The notes under the pieces: model-generated
Databases searched by the model: none
Seen by the model: only the letters and a program-made list of their open reading frames with translations
Told to the model about the DNA's origin: nothing
Made by a program: the position numbers and the translations under genes
Assembly (NCBI RefSeq): GCF_013744875.1
Contig: NZ_CP059399.1
Location: 7,750,001 to 7,814,000 of the forward strand
From: Nocardia huaxiensis
GTDB lineage: Bacteria > Actinomycetota > Actinomycetes > Mycobacteriales > Mycobacteriaceae
Reading direction: 5' to 3'
DNA length: 64,000 nucleotides
Shown here: positions 27,871 to 36,671 of the stretch, one piece after another
How positions within the stretch are numbered: the stretch's first letter is position 1
Layout of the letters: every line of letters begins with the position of its first letter

Positions 27871-28029
27871 CGCGAAATTCCTCTCTCGATGCGCGCCCAA
27901 TTGCTTTAATAACATAGTTGTTAGATTAAGTAAATAGCTAGTTGTTTGTTCAAGGGTGACGTAACGTGACCCAGTAGCGCTCGATACACTTAAAGCCCGG
28001 CCAGCGCGATTGTGTAGATAAGGGAACGT

Positions 28030-29655
28030 ATGACTGAGTCGCAGCCCTTCCGGCCGCCCGAACCTGACGCAAGGCTGAAGACCGCTGCCGCTCAAGAGCT
28101 GAAGCGTTGCTGGTTGACCAAGATCGGCAGCAGGAGCGACGTCCGAGGGATTGTTGTCGATGATTCAGGTGCGCTAAACAATGAGCTATTGAAGTCGTTG
28201 ATCAATCTACAAGCACTCATATCGCACTGTCTGCAAGATCCGTCACTGAACCTTCATGAGCCAGCGATCCTCTATATACCGCTTCTGGAGATCCATCCGC
28301 AGGCATTGAAGCTGGAGCATGCAGGATGCGAAAATAGGCGAGCGCTGGATTCACTAAGCAGGGAGGAGAAGGTCTGGGCGATCGGCGTACTTATTCGTAT
28401 TCTGAAAGACTACCCCAAAGGAAGCTACGGAAACCGCACTGAGACTGGCTGGAAAGTCGGCCGGGCGCGTTATGTAGGCTACATGTTGGATATAAATCCG
28501 GATCAACTCTACGATTCGGAGCATCCGAAGGATTCCAGCCGAAACCTAAATGGTTTTCTAACTACTTACGTCGGCTATCTGACCGAACAACTTACCGACC
28601 CAGATACCCGCGACCGCGTGATCGATGCCGCACAGGCGAAGATGCAGGAATTGGCCGCGCGCAAGCCCACTGATAGGGCGTTGGTGACTCCTCTGCGGCC
28701 TGGGGTAGGCGCCGCGGACGAGCTAATCGATCGAGACGCAGAATCGGACGACGGGCCCACGGAGAGCCAGCGAGACCGACCTACTTCGAGTGCCGGCGCT
28801 CCAGCATCCGTGCCGTTACCGCCGAGCGGCGGGAAGGGTGTCGGGCAATGGGCGAAGGGATACTGGAAGCCGCTTACAGGCGCGGCAGCGGCTGCCGCAC
28901 TGGTCATCGGTGTCACCACCATTATGGTGTTCGATGACGGTAACGCCGATGACCACGGGACCTTTGCCGGGGCTACCTCGTCAGTCAGCTCAACCTCCAT
29001 AAATTCGCTGTTTCCACTATCGCCAAACACGCCGTGCCATTCTCCGGAAGCCACCACTGTCCAGCTGCCCGACGTGGAGATCTGCGTGGCGTATTGGTGT
29101 GTGGGACGATTCCATGCACCGGACGGCGTCAACTGGATCGAAGGGCGCGGCCAGATAAAGTTGCGGCCGCGCATCATCAATAACTCCGCACACGCGATCG
29201 ACATCTCGATCACGGCCATGTCTGCCCTTCGACTGCTGGTAGCGACACCGCTTGATCCAGCTACCTGGTGGATGCCGCCACCGATCACCGCGTCGGCGGG
29301 AGACCGGCCGATCAAGCTGTCGTTTGAAGGGCAGACCTACTGGGCTGTACCGCCAAACGCGCCCCGCGATGCCGTCCAGATCGACCTGCCCAACAATATG
29401 TACACCTACGACGGCTTTGCTACGAGCTGGTACGACACCGAGCTCGGTCCGGGCCAGACCGCGTTTAAGCCGCTGCGTAAGGACGCAGATGGCAGGCCGA
29501 TCCAAGAGGGCAACCTCGTCTTTAACGTCCCCGTCGCCACTCAGGACGTTGGATTGAAAGGGCTTGTCCTGGTTGACCGTAACGATCCTACGACCGTCCT
29601 GGCATTCATCGACAAGGAAAAGTGGCCGGCGCCGGCTGATTTGAACTCGTTCTGA
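28030..29655 (+). CDS. Single-pass membrane protein with large outer domain (unknown)
   Basis: A 541-residue protein. About 270 cytoplasmic residues contain a conserved-looking helical region (REEKVWAIGVLIRILKDYPKGSY). A Pro/Ser-rich linker and one membrane helix at ~285-305 (PLTGAAAAAALVIGVTTIMVF) follow. The ~230-residue outside domain has three Cys (TPCHS, EICVAYWC) and strand-like alternation ending in LVLVDRNDPTTVLAFID, similar in style to DUF4352-like outer domains. No family recognised. It reads away from the backbone operon. Confidence 0.7.
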   Translation: MTESQPFRPPEPDARLKTAAAQELKRCWLTKIGSRSDVRGIVVDDSGALNNELLKSLINLQALISHCLQDPSLNLHEPAILYIPLLEIHPQALKLEHAGCENRRALDSLSREEKVWAIGVLIRILKDYPKGSYGNRTETGWKVGRARYVGYMLDINPDQLYDSEHPKDSSRNLNGFLTTYVGYLTEQLTDPDTRDRVIDAAQAKMQELAARKPTDRALVTPLRPGVGAADELIDRDAESDDGPTESQRDRPTSSAGAPASVPLPPSGGKGVGQWAKGYWKPLTGAAAAAALVIGVTTIMVFDDGNADDHGTFAGATSSVSSTSINSLFPLSPNTPCHSPEATTVQLPDVEICVAYWCVGRFHAPDGVNWIEGRGQIKLRPRIINNSAHAIDISITAMSALRLLVATPLDPATWWMPPPITASAGDRPIKLSFEGQTYWAVPPNAPRDAVQIDLPNNMYTYDGFATSWYDTELGPGQTAFKPLRKDADGRPIQEGNLVFNVPVATQDVGLKGLVLVDRNDPTTVLAFIDKEKWPAPADLNSF

Positions 29656-30123
29656 TCCGGGCTCATCAGGATGCCGTGATTCGATTTACTCCTTGACCGT
29701 CAACTTGGCGTAGTCATATCGCGAATCGAGGACAAGTACTGCCAATCCCAAAGTTCAGAGCAGGGTAGCGGCGGCAGATCCTTGGTCACATTGTCGTCGA
29801 CAGTGCCCATCAGTCCGCTCCGGGTAGCTTTCGGCCAGCTCGTCGGTCGCATTCCTGTCCTGCTCCATCTGTACCTGGTAGTCCAGCACTGGTACGCCCG
29901 ACTCAATGCGGATATGCCGCAGCAGCTACCCCTTACGATTCGGCCAGTACGCAGTTGCTGGTGTCCGCCCGTAGTCGGGCGGTCGAGGGGCTATATCAGT
30001 TTGGCTCAGGTTGGCTATACCTCCGACGCATACCGCGGCCCCCTCCGCCGTACTAGGCTCGCCTCGTTTCACCCAGCGTCAAAAGACCAGGTAGAGCGTA
30101 TAATTGAGGGAGGAATCAACTGC
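29656..30123. other. Gene-free stretch before the NUDIX gene
   Basis: An open frame runs through it in phase with the NUDIX gene but shows no protein-like character. A perfect -10 hexamer TATAAT at 30099-30104 lies 20 bases before the NUDIX ATG, so transcription probably starts at about 30111. No good -35 box is visible (GCGTCA at the expected place). Confidence 0.45.
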
Positions 30124-30591
30124 ATGAGCGCACCAATCGCCGGCACCACTCCATCACCAAAACCACAGCGCCACAAAGTGACTGGCGATGTCCACCTGCT
30201 GCTTCGCCGCGGCAATCAGGTGCTGTTCGGCCAACGCCAGAACACCGGCTTCGAAGACGGCGCCTGGCACCTGCCCAGCGGCCATCTGGAGGCTGATGAA
30301 TCGGTCATCGACGCCGTGATCCGCGAGGCCGAGGAAGAGATCGGAGTGGCGATCAAGCAGGAATCGGTGCAATTCAGCCACGTCATGCACAACTCGTCCT
30401 CGAGCGGCCGCATGGCCTTCTTCTTCACGGTGCGCAGCTGGGAGGGCGAGCCGACGAACAGGGAACCGGACAAGTGCAGCGCGCTGGCGTGGTTCGCGCC
30501 GGATGCCCTGCCCGACCACATGATCGACTACTGCCGGGCGGCCATGGGGCACATTGCCAACGGAACACCGTTCTCGGTCTACGGCTGGTAG
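30124..30591 (+). CDS. NUDIX hydrolase
   Basis: A 155-residue protein starting at an ATG after GAGGAA. The NUDIX box is complete: G, five residues, E, seven residues, then REAEEEIGV (residues ~57-79). The preceding segment DVHLLLRRGNQVLFGQRQNTG and the HVMHNSSSSGRMAFFF strand are typical of small NDP-X / modified-nucleotide pyrophosphatases. It is 3 bases from the PfkB-like gene, so the two are co-translated. Substrate unknown; a nucleotide-linked product or house-cleaning role in the radical-SAM cassette is possible. Confidence 0.9.
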   Translation: MSAPIAGTTPSPKPQRHKVTGDVHLLLRRGNQVLFGQRQNTGFEDGAWHLPSGHLEADESVIDAVIREAEEEIGVAIKQESVQFSHVMHNSSSSGRMAFFFTVRSWEGEPTNREPDKCSALAWFAPDALPDHMIDYCRAAMGHIANGTPFSVYGW

Positions 30592-30594
30592 CTC

Positions 30595-31533
30595 ATGGTC
30601 AATCCGTCCGGCCCGGTGGTGTGCGTCAGCTACCTGGCCTACGCGGAACTCTGGACGGTGCCCCAGTTCCCGCGTCCTAACCATGGCGAACGTATAACCA
30701 GCATCGAACCGTCCCTTGCCGCCGACGGACCCATGACGGCGGCGGTGCTCGCATCCCTTGGAGTGCCGTCGCTCTTGCTGTCCAACGACATTGGCAACGA
30801 CGACTGCGGCAGGTTCGTGCAGCAGTGGCTTACCGAGCGCCACGTTGAGGCACGATTCAACGCGCGGCCCGAGACAAATACGCCGCGGATCGTGGTCGCT
30901 GCTGACGAGGATCACACCCGCACCTGGTTCGCGCATTTGCCCGGCGTCGTGGATAGCCTCGAGCAGGTCGATCTGGCCCCCATCGTCGAGGCCTCGTTTC
31001 TTTACCTCGATTGCTACGAGCTCATCGAGCGGGCAGCCCTGCGCGTGATCGACGTCGGCTGCGCGGCGCAGGTGCCCATGCTCCTCAACCTGGGTGGCTC
31101 GGCCCTGTCGGAGCGAATGGCGCCGGTTTTGGCTGGCAACCCGAATCTCCTGCTCCAAACCAACGTGGACGACATCAACCACCGGGAAGCCCCAGGCATC
31201 GCACGTACCTTGTTGGAGCAGACAGGCGCACGATGGGTGATCGTGACGGCCGGATCATTCGGTGCTGTAGCGGTCAGCGATGCGGAAGAAGTTGCCGTGC
31301 TTGCCTTTCGGGTAGACGTGCGGCATACCCATTGCGCCGGAGCGGCCTTTTCCGGCGGCTTGCTGTACGGACTCCGCGCGGGATGGCCGATGGAGCGCAG
31401 TATGGTGCTGGGCTCGGCGAGCGCGGCACTGCGGTGCGTACGACCACACAATGCGCCGCTGCCGACTCGCGTTGAGCTGGAACGTCTCCTCACGCATCAC
31501 TCATCCGGCGAAGAGGTGGCAACTCTCGGTTAG
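30595..31533 (+). CDS. PfkB/ribokinase-fold protein with altered catalytic motif
   Basis: A 312-residue protein with the ribokinase fold: an N-terminal sheet, AADGPMTAAVLASLG in the substrate-binding region, LLQTNVDDINHREA, WVIVTAGSFGAVAV, and the final motif region DVRHTHCAGAAFSGGLLYGL. In active PfkB kinases the last motif reads DTTGAGDAF, whose Asp is the catalytic base. Here that Asp is Ala (CAGAAF) and the first glycine is Cys. It may be a non-catalytic binder or use a different mechanism. Forms an operon with the NUDIX gene. Confidence 0.8.
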   Translation: MVNPSGPVVCVSYLAYAELWTVPQFPRPNHGERITSIEPSLAADGPMTAAVLASLGVPSLLLSNDIGNDDCGRFVQQWLTERHVEARFNARPETNTPRIVVAADEDHTRTWFAHLPGVVDSLEQVDLAPIVEASFLYLDCYELIERAALRVIDVGCAAQVPMLLNLGGSALSERMAPVLAGNPNLLLQTNVDDINHREAPGIARTLLEQTGARWVIVTAGSFGAVAVSDAEEVAVLAFRVDVRHTHCAGAAFSGGLLYGLRAGWPMERSMVLGSASAALRCVRPHNAPLPTRVELERLLTHHSSGEEVATLG

Positions 31534-31551
31534 CCCAGCGAAGATCGTCTT

Positions 31552-32529
31552 ATGAAACAGCGCCCTCCTTCGGCCCGGCGCGGGCGCCAGGGAGTCAATA
31601 TCGTTGAACAGGCTGTCCTGGACGAACTGAACTGGATCTTTCGCGAGCAGCCTGCCGATGAGGACTATGGCATCGACGCTCAGATCGAGGTTGTTGACGA
31701 CCAAGCAGCTACGGGAATGCTGCTTGGTGTCCAGATCAAATGCGGTGGCAGCTACTTCACCGAGCCGTCAGACGCCGGGTGGTGGTTCCGCCCGAGCAGC
31801 GATGACGTCAGCTACTGGCTCAACCACTCACTTCCGGTTCTGATCGTCCTGGTCGATCCCGAAACGCGTGACTGCTTTTGGCAACTCGTTCGCCAGGACG
31901 TCCTCGACCGTTCGTCTCGAGGCGGCTGGAAACTGCAGGTACCCAAGGCGAATCGCCTCGATGCTTCCGCAGACGGAGTGCTCCGTGAAGCCGCCCAGGG
32001 TGATCCGTACCTGTTGCGGCTCCGCGAGTTGCAACTGGCGCGACCGTGGATGGACATCCTCAACAGGGGCCAGCGCCTCGTCATTGATATTGAGGAATGG
32101 ATCAACAAGTCTTCCGGGAGAGGGGAAATCACGCTCGGCATCGATAACGAAGACGGCCGACCCCCACAGGAAATCGCTACATGGGGTGTGATGCTCGGCG
32201 GACTGAGCTATACCGAGGTAGTCCCCAAGCTCTTCGCATGGGCGGATGTCACGCTGCACGAGGAGACCTACGACGAGGCCGAGTACGAGGAGTACGAGAT
32301 CGAATGCGTGCGCTACGACGAAGGCGATCGAATTGTCCTTGAGAGGTACGAGGATTGGCGTGGCCGCTACCAGTGGGATCCACTGAGGCCCTACACGAAC
32401 GTCATGAACGAGGTGGACAAGTATCGCTGGGAGCTGACCCTCAATGATCTTGGCCGCGGGTTTCTCGCGTTCGATCGTTTCGCGGCCCAGGATGTCCCCC
32501 TTCTGACCGCAGACCCACCCGACGAGTGA
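31552..32529 (+). CDS. DUF4365 domain protein (PD-(D/E)XK nuclease-like)
   Basis: A 325-residue protein. The N-terminal ~150 residues match DUF4365: GVNIVEQAVLDELNWIFREQ, DYGIDAQIEVVD with the first acidic residue, and LLGVQIKCGG with the Q-x-K of the nuclease core, then WLNHSLPVLIVLVDPE. The C-terminal half is acidic and unassigned. DUF4365 domains are restriction-endonuclease-like and common near defence genes. It ends 46 bases from the convergent cupin gene. Confidence 0.8.
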   Translation: MKQRPPSARRGRQGVNIVEQAVLDELNWIFREQPADEDYGIDAQIEVVDDQAATGMLLGVQIKCGGSYFTEPSDAGWWFRPSSDDVSYWLNHSLPVLIVLVDPETRDCFWQLVRQDVLDRSSRGGWKLQVPKANRLDASADGVLREAAQGDPYLLRLRELQLARPWMDILNRGQRLVIDIEEWINKSSGRGEITLGIDNEDGRPPQEIATWGVMLGGLSYTEVVPKLFAWADVTLHEETYDEAEYEEYEIECVRYDEGDRIVLERYEDWRGRYQWDPLRPYTNVMNEVDKYRWELTLNDLGRGFLAFDRFAAQDVPLLTADPPDE

Positions 32530-32575
32530 TGGCCTACGGCCACTTCCGCACCGGGTGGATCGAGCCGACCAATCT

Positions 32576-33226
32576 CTAATACAGCTTCCATTCAGCGAGC
32601 TGTCCCATCACCTCCCTCAGCCGTTCCAACCGCATCCGCTTTTGCTCGGCCTCCTCGGCGGACTCCTGTATAGCGCCGTACTGCCACCACGCCTCGCCGG
32701 TACGCCGGTCCATTACGAGGAACCGGTCCTTCACCGCCGGGCCGCGGATGACCAGGCTCGCAGTGAACGGCTCGGCCACCACGGCATGAATCATGCTGTG
32801 GTGCAGGGCATAGCTACTGCCGACGCCTTCTTCACGGACTTGCAGCACCGGCAGCTTGTTCGGGTCCACCTGCTCGTCCAGCTCGGCATTGCCGTACAGG
32901 AAGTGCCGGTACTGCCCGCGCAGGATCTTGCTGGCGTAGCTCCAGCGGTGATTGTGCGGCCGGTCGAAGTACCCCGGCAGGAAGATGTGCAGGCGGATCC
33001 GGAAGCCAGTCTCGTCGTCGTGCAGCACGATCTTGTCGAGAATGTCGTAGTGCTCGCAGAGCTTCATCAGCTCCGGCCGGTACGGCAGCTCATCGAGCCG
33101 TTCCCGCACGATAGCCGGCGCCGCGGCGAGGTCATCGAGCACCATCTGACAGGCGTATTCGACCTCGTCGATGTCATTCCAGTCGAGCAGTCGCAGATCC
33201 TCGACCAGTTCAGTGATTGCGTCCAT
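32576..33226 (-). CDS. Cupin-fold protein of the radical-SAM cassette
   Basis: A 216-residue protein translated after AGGAG from an ATG 7 bases behind the radical-SAM stop. The metal-site-like segment IRLHIFLPGYFDRPHNHRW plus YALHHSMIHAVVAE place three or four His as in cysteine-dioxygenase/cupin enzymes, with GEAWWQYGA near the end. It may be a mononuclear iron oxygenase or isomerase acting on the radical-SAM product. No precise family recognised. Confidence 0.7.
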   Translation of the reverse strand: MDAITELVEDLRLLDWNDIDEVEYACQMVLDDLAAAPAIVRERLDELPYRPELMKLCEHYDILDKIVLHDDETGFRIRLHIFLPGYFDRPHNHRWSYASKILRGQYRHFLYGNAELDEQVDPNKLPVLQVREEGVGSSYALHHSMIHAVVAEPFTASLVIRGPAVKDRFLVMDRRTGEAWWQYGAIQESAEEAEQKRMRLERLREVMGQLAEWKLY

Positions 33227-33232
33227 CAGCTT

Positions 33233-34378
33233 TCACTCCTCGGGCTTCGCGCTGGATTTCCACAAACGGCAGACAGGCACGATGTCCTCGTAGGCACTGC
33301 ATGACGACTTGCCCATCACCAACTCCTCGGCCGGGCAACCACCCATGCAGGCGGTGGCTTTGCAACCGCCGCAAGAGCTTTCGGCCAGGACGCTGGTGAA
33401 CAAGTCGAACTCGTTGGTGCCGTGGTTCAGCTCCACCTGGCCGTCGACCATCTGAGCGAAGTTCAGCTCGGTGTCGAATAGATACGAGCAGACATAGCAG
33501 CGCCCATCAGGGAAGATCGAGATTCGATCCAGCGTCCGGCCGATGCACCCCTGGTAGCCCTCGGCGGCGTAGCGGTCCATTTGGTCGCGTCGGGCGTACG
33601 TTGGCTGGTACCAGACGCGCGTCTTGTACTCCGTCGCAACCTTGTTCAGCTGATCGCAGAAGTTCACCCATTCAGGCGGCGTCATCGCCATCTCGGGGTT
33701 ACCGTGCCCGGTGCCGATGGTCGAAAAGACGTGGAACTTCACCAGGCTGACATTCAGCTGGTCGGCCAGGTCCAGCAGGTTGAGCACGTCACCTTCGTTG
33801 GCCTTGTTGACCGTGCAGATGATGCGGGTATCGAATCCGCGAGCCGTCAGCTCGGCTGTCGTTTCAAGCGCGGCGTCGAAGGTGTTCGGACCTCGGATAG
33901 CGTCGTGGCTCGCAGCGGTGCCGCCGTCCAAACTGACCTGGACATAGGCAAAGTCGTCCGGCTCCAGTTGCCGGAATCGCCGAAGTGCGGGTTTCTGGGC
34001 GTTCGTCGTGGTGATGACGTGCTCGTACCCCAGCTTCCGGCTCAGGCGGATGGCATCGCAGTAGTTTGGATGCAGTGTCGGCTCGCCGCCGAGGATGGTG
34101 AGCTTGCTGCCGCCCAGCCTGCGCCAGGTGGTGAGCGTGTCCACGATCTTGGGAAGGGGCATCTTCAGCGCCCGGTCCAGTCGTTCGCCCATGTAGCAGT
34201 GTTCACAACGCAGCTGGCAGGCTTCGGTGATGTACAGGTAGACATTCCGGAAGCGACCGTAGGCCACCCGGTCAATCCGTTCAGGCTCTGGGACGTGCGC
34301 GCCTCGCGGCATCCGGGCGTGGCCGTAGCCGTCGCTGATCGGTCTGAGGGTAGGAATCGGAAGATCGGTACTCGTCAT
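33233..34378 (-). CDS. Radical SAM/SPASM domain protein
   Basis: A 381-residue protein from the ATG overlapping the upstream kinase stop (ATGA). CQLRCEHC near residue 60 is the CxxxCxxC cluster motif, followed by LTILGGEPTLHP. The C-terminal SPASM region has GCIGRT, CYVC, CGGC, ACMGGC, SCSAYE and VCRLW cysteines for two auxiliary clusters. SPASM enzymes typically modify peptides or mature enzymes. Here the neighbours are a cupin and a small P-loop kinase, and no obvious precursor peptide lies next to it, so the substrate may be a small molecule. Confidence 0.92.
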   Translation of the reverse strand: MTSTDLPIPTLRPISDGYGHARMPRGAHVPEPERIDRVAYGRFRNVYLYITEACQLRCEHCYMGERLDRALKMPLPKIVDTLTTWRRLGGSKLTILGGEPTLHPNYCDAIRLSRKLGYEHVITTTNAQKPALRRFRQLEPDDFAYVQVSLDGGTAASHDAIRGPNTFDAALETTAELTARGFDTRIICTVNKANEGDVLNLLDLADQLNVSLVKFHVFSTIGTGHGNPEMAMTPPEWVNFCDQLNKVATEYKTRVWYQPTYARRDQMDRYAAEGYQGCIGRTLDRISIFPDGRCYVCSYLFDTELNFAQMVDGQVELNHGTNEFDLFTSVLAESSCGGCKATACMGGCPAEELVMGKSSCSAYEDIVPVCRLWKSSAKPEE

Positions 34379-35058
34379 GAGATAGGGCTCCGTGAAATAA
34401 GCAGTGGGGCAAGCAGTTCCGCTGCGCCCTCGATGGTGTTGGTGGTGTCGAGCTGTGTCACGGTGATGCCGCAGCGAGTAAAGCCGGCCCGAATGCCCTC
34501 GGCGGCTTGGTGATAGCGCTGCAGCCGCGCACGAAATAGCCGAGGCGAATCTCCCCGCCGCGGATGCAGCAGTCCGCCGCACCGCGCGCACTGCCAGGGA
34601 TCACCCGCGCTCGGCATAGCCGGAAGGCGCGGATCGTGGATGGGGTCGCGCTCGCACTGATGGCAAACCTTGCGGGTCCGCGCCCGCTGTTTGAGCGTCT
34701 TTGCGTCGGTCACGACCTCGACGGCCTCAATATGCGGTGTGGGAGTTAGAGCCCACAGGATGGCCAGCAGCTGGTCCACCTGGATACCCGAGCCGGGGAA
34801 GTTGTCCAGCATTACCGTGTGCACGGCCGGATCGCTATGCACTGTAGTGAAGTACGCACGAAGCGCATCGGCGACTGTGAAGTCGTCGATCCAGCCCAGC
34901 TGCTCACTGCTGGCGGCAGTGGCGGCCAGCGCTTGTTTTGAGACATGCTCGCGTAGCCGGAAAGTCGTTCGGCCATGCGCTTCGCCGAGACGCACTGTGA
35001 GCGTGGTTTTTCCGGCCGCAGGCGGGCCGAAAATAGGAATAACAAGGGACAATGCCAC
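34375..35058 (-). CDS. P-loop nucleotide kinase-like protein with inserted zinc finger
   Basis: A 227-residue protein starting at a GTG behind AAAGGGG; the longer open frame extends into the divergent promoter and is unlikely. Walker A FGPPAAGKTTL lies at residues ~10-20. A LDNFPGSGIQVDQLLAIL segment recalls the adenylate-kinase NMP region. CHQC and CARC (about 140-175) form a treble-clef/zinc-ribbon lid as in Gram-positive adenylate kinases. First gene of the three-gene radical-SAM operon. Substrate unknown. Confidence 0.8.
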   Translation of the reverse strand: MALSLVIPIFGPPAAGKTTLTVRLGEAHGRTTFRLREHVSKQALAATAASSEQLGWIDDFTVADALRAYFTTVHSDPAVHTVMLDNFPGSGIQVDQLLAILWALTPTPHIEAVEVVTDAKTLKQRARTRKVCHQCERDPIHDPRLPAMPSAGDPWQCARCGGLLHPRRGDSPRLFRARLQRYHQAAEGIRAGFTRCGITVTQLDTTNTIEGAAELLAPLLISRSPIS

Positions 35059-35155
35059 GACCAACCCCTTTCTAGGCGGTTTTCTTGGTGACCAGCCAAG
35101 GGTTGGCCAAAGGGGCGAAAACGACCACGACCGGGGCGAATACGCGGTATGTATG

Positions 35156-35171
35156 AAACGCATAACCGTTT
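35156..35171. promoter_or_regulatory. Candidate operator between the kinase and XRE-TPR genes
   Basis: Inverted repeat AAACG-6 bases-CGTTT in the 190-base divergent promoter region. The XRE-TPR gene next to it would be the natural binder. Short arms, so weak evidence. Confidence 0.3.
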
Positions 35172-35249
35172 GCAGCGTAGGGCTGGTACGGTCCCACGAC
35201 CAGGGCAAATGGCGGAGAACACCCCCGAAACGCATCCCGGAGCGGAATT

Positions 35250-36671
35250 ATGACGAGGGCGTCCCACACCCAGCGGTACTGCACGCGTTGTGGGAGTCGG
35301 CTCAGCAGCTACAACCCCGAATCCCTTTGTTCCCCATGCGAAGTCGCCTCGCGTGACGAACGCCTACAGCCACCCGTCGTGCCGCGCAACTTCTGGTTGA
35401 CCGACCAAATGCGTGACGCCTTGGCCACCTGGCACATGGGCCGCGTGATCTTCGCCTACCGGCAGCACCCCCATCACGGCCGTCCGCTGCCGCAAGAGCT
35501 GGTCGCCAACTGGTTGGACGTTACCCAGGCGCAGCTGTCTCGGATTGAGAAGGGGCCCGCGCCCGAACAGCTGTCCAAGCTGGTTCGGTGGGCCGAAATC
35601 CTTTGCATTCCAAGCGAATTACTCTGGTTCAAACTGCCGGACGCTGAGAAAGCGGCAACAGACGGCGATACTGTTTCTCCCGATACGCTCACGCTTGCCC
35701 GCTGGCTGGGCTCTGACGGTGCCGCAACCCCGCCACGCCATAGCGCGGAAATCGAGCGCGTTGGCCAAGCCTTGGCGGAGGCGCGACGGTATTTCGACGG
35801 TACCGCCGTTGAGTTCTTTCAGGCGCAGCTCGCCCGCTGCAAGCGTGACGACGGCTCGCGCGGCCCGCTAGAGGCACTACCCCTCACCCTCGCCGTGCTC
35901 GGGACCATTCGTCGGCACTGCAGGGATGTTCCGCCCACTATTCGTCGCCAGCTGCTGGCTGTTGGTGCAGACGGAGCCGAGTTCGCCGGGTGGCTGTACC
36001 GCGATCTGCACGACCCGCTCACCGCGACGTTCCTGTACGACCGGGCTATGGAGTGGGCGCAAGCTGCCGGCCACCTGCCGATGCAGGGATACATCCTGCT
36101 CAAGAAGTCGCAGATGGCCTACGAAACCCGTGATGTCCCAACCATTCTGACGCTAGCCCAAGCCGCCAAGGACGGCCCCTGGCAGCTGCCGCCGCGCGTC
36201 AAGGCCGAGGTCATCCAGCAGGAAGCCTTGGGGCTCGCAATGAGCGGCGAACCCGTCGCCGTTGTCACCCAGCAGTTGGACGCAGCAGGCCAGTTGCTCG
36301 ACTCTGCGGCCACCGCCACCGACGAACCGCTGGTCAGCTACTTCAACCAGGGCACACTGTTGGTGCGGTCGGCCTGCTGCCTGGTCGAGGCGGGCAAGCC
36401 GCAACGGGCCAGTCAGCTCTTCGGGCAGGTCATCGCCAGCGGCTCGCTGTCGCGTCGCGACGCCGGCTTCTTCCAGGCTCGGCAAGCTAAGGCATTGGCG
36501 CTGAGCGGTGAACCGGACGAGGCCGCCCGCGTGGCCCGTGAATCAGTAGTGGTGGCACGCGAAACTTGTTCCGAACGGACCATGAACGTCATTGTCGACG
36601 TCGTCCGCGCTCTGGACCCATGGCGGCACCGCGCACAGGTGCGGGAGCTGCGTGACGTGCTACTGCCGTGA
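35250..36671 (+). CDS. XRE-family regulator with N-terminal zinc ribbon and TPR-like sensor
   Basis: A 473-residue protein. It begins with a CTRCG/CSPCE zinc ribbon (residues ~11-31). An XRE helix-turn-helix follows (GRPLPQELVANWLDVTQAQLSRIEKG at ~74-99), then about 300 residues of helical repeats with TPR-like spacing (GEPVAVVTQQLDAAGQLL, GKPQRASQLFGQVI, GEPDEAARVARE). This architecture is common in actinomycetes for cassette-specific activators/repressors. It faces away from the radical-SAM operon and probably controls it. The 3' end overlaps the convergent hydrolase by 12 bases. Confidence 0.85.
   Translation: MTRASHTQRYCTRCGSRLSSYNPESLCSPCEVASRDERLQPPVVPRNFWLTDQMRDALATWHMGRVIFAYRQHPHHGRPLPQELVANWLDVTQAQLSRIEKGPAPEQLSKLVRWAEILCIPSELLWFKLPDAEKAATDGDTVSPDTLTLARWLGSDGAATPPRHSAEIERVGQALAEARRYFDGTAVEFFQAQLARCKRDDGSRGPLEALPLTLAVLGTIRRHCRDVPPTIRRQLLAVGADGAEFAGWLYRDLHDPLTATFLYDRAMEWAQAAGHLPMQGYILLKKSQMAYETRDVPTILTLAQAAKDGPWQLPPRVKAEVIQQEALGLAMSGEPVAVVTQQLDAAGQLLDSAATATDEPLVSYFNQGTLLVRSACCLVEAGKPQRASQLFGQVIASGSLSRRDAGFFQARQAKALALSGEPDEAARVARESVVVARETCSERTMNVIVDVVRALDPWRHRAQVRELRDVLLP

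Noticed and set aside
18152..29655. Classical relaxase (HUH motif), VirB4-type ATPase or TraB/SpoIIIE-like translocase
   Set aside because: Looked for HxHxxxH, large relaxase frames and FtsK-like ATPases; only the VirD4-like ATPase is present.
34379..34591. N-terminal extension of the radical-SAM protein
   Set aside because: Overlaps the kinase coding sequence in another frame; the ATGA-overlap start at 34378 has a GGAG site and typical N-terminus.
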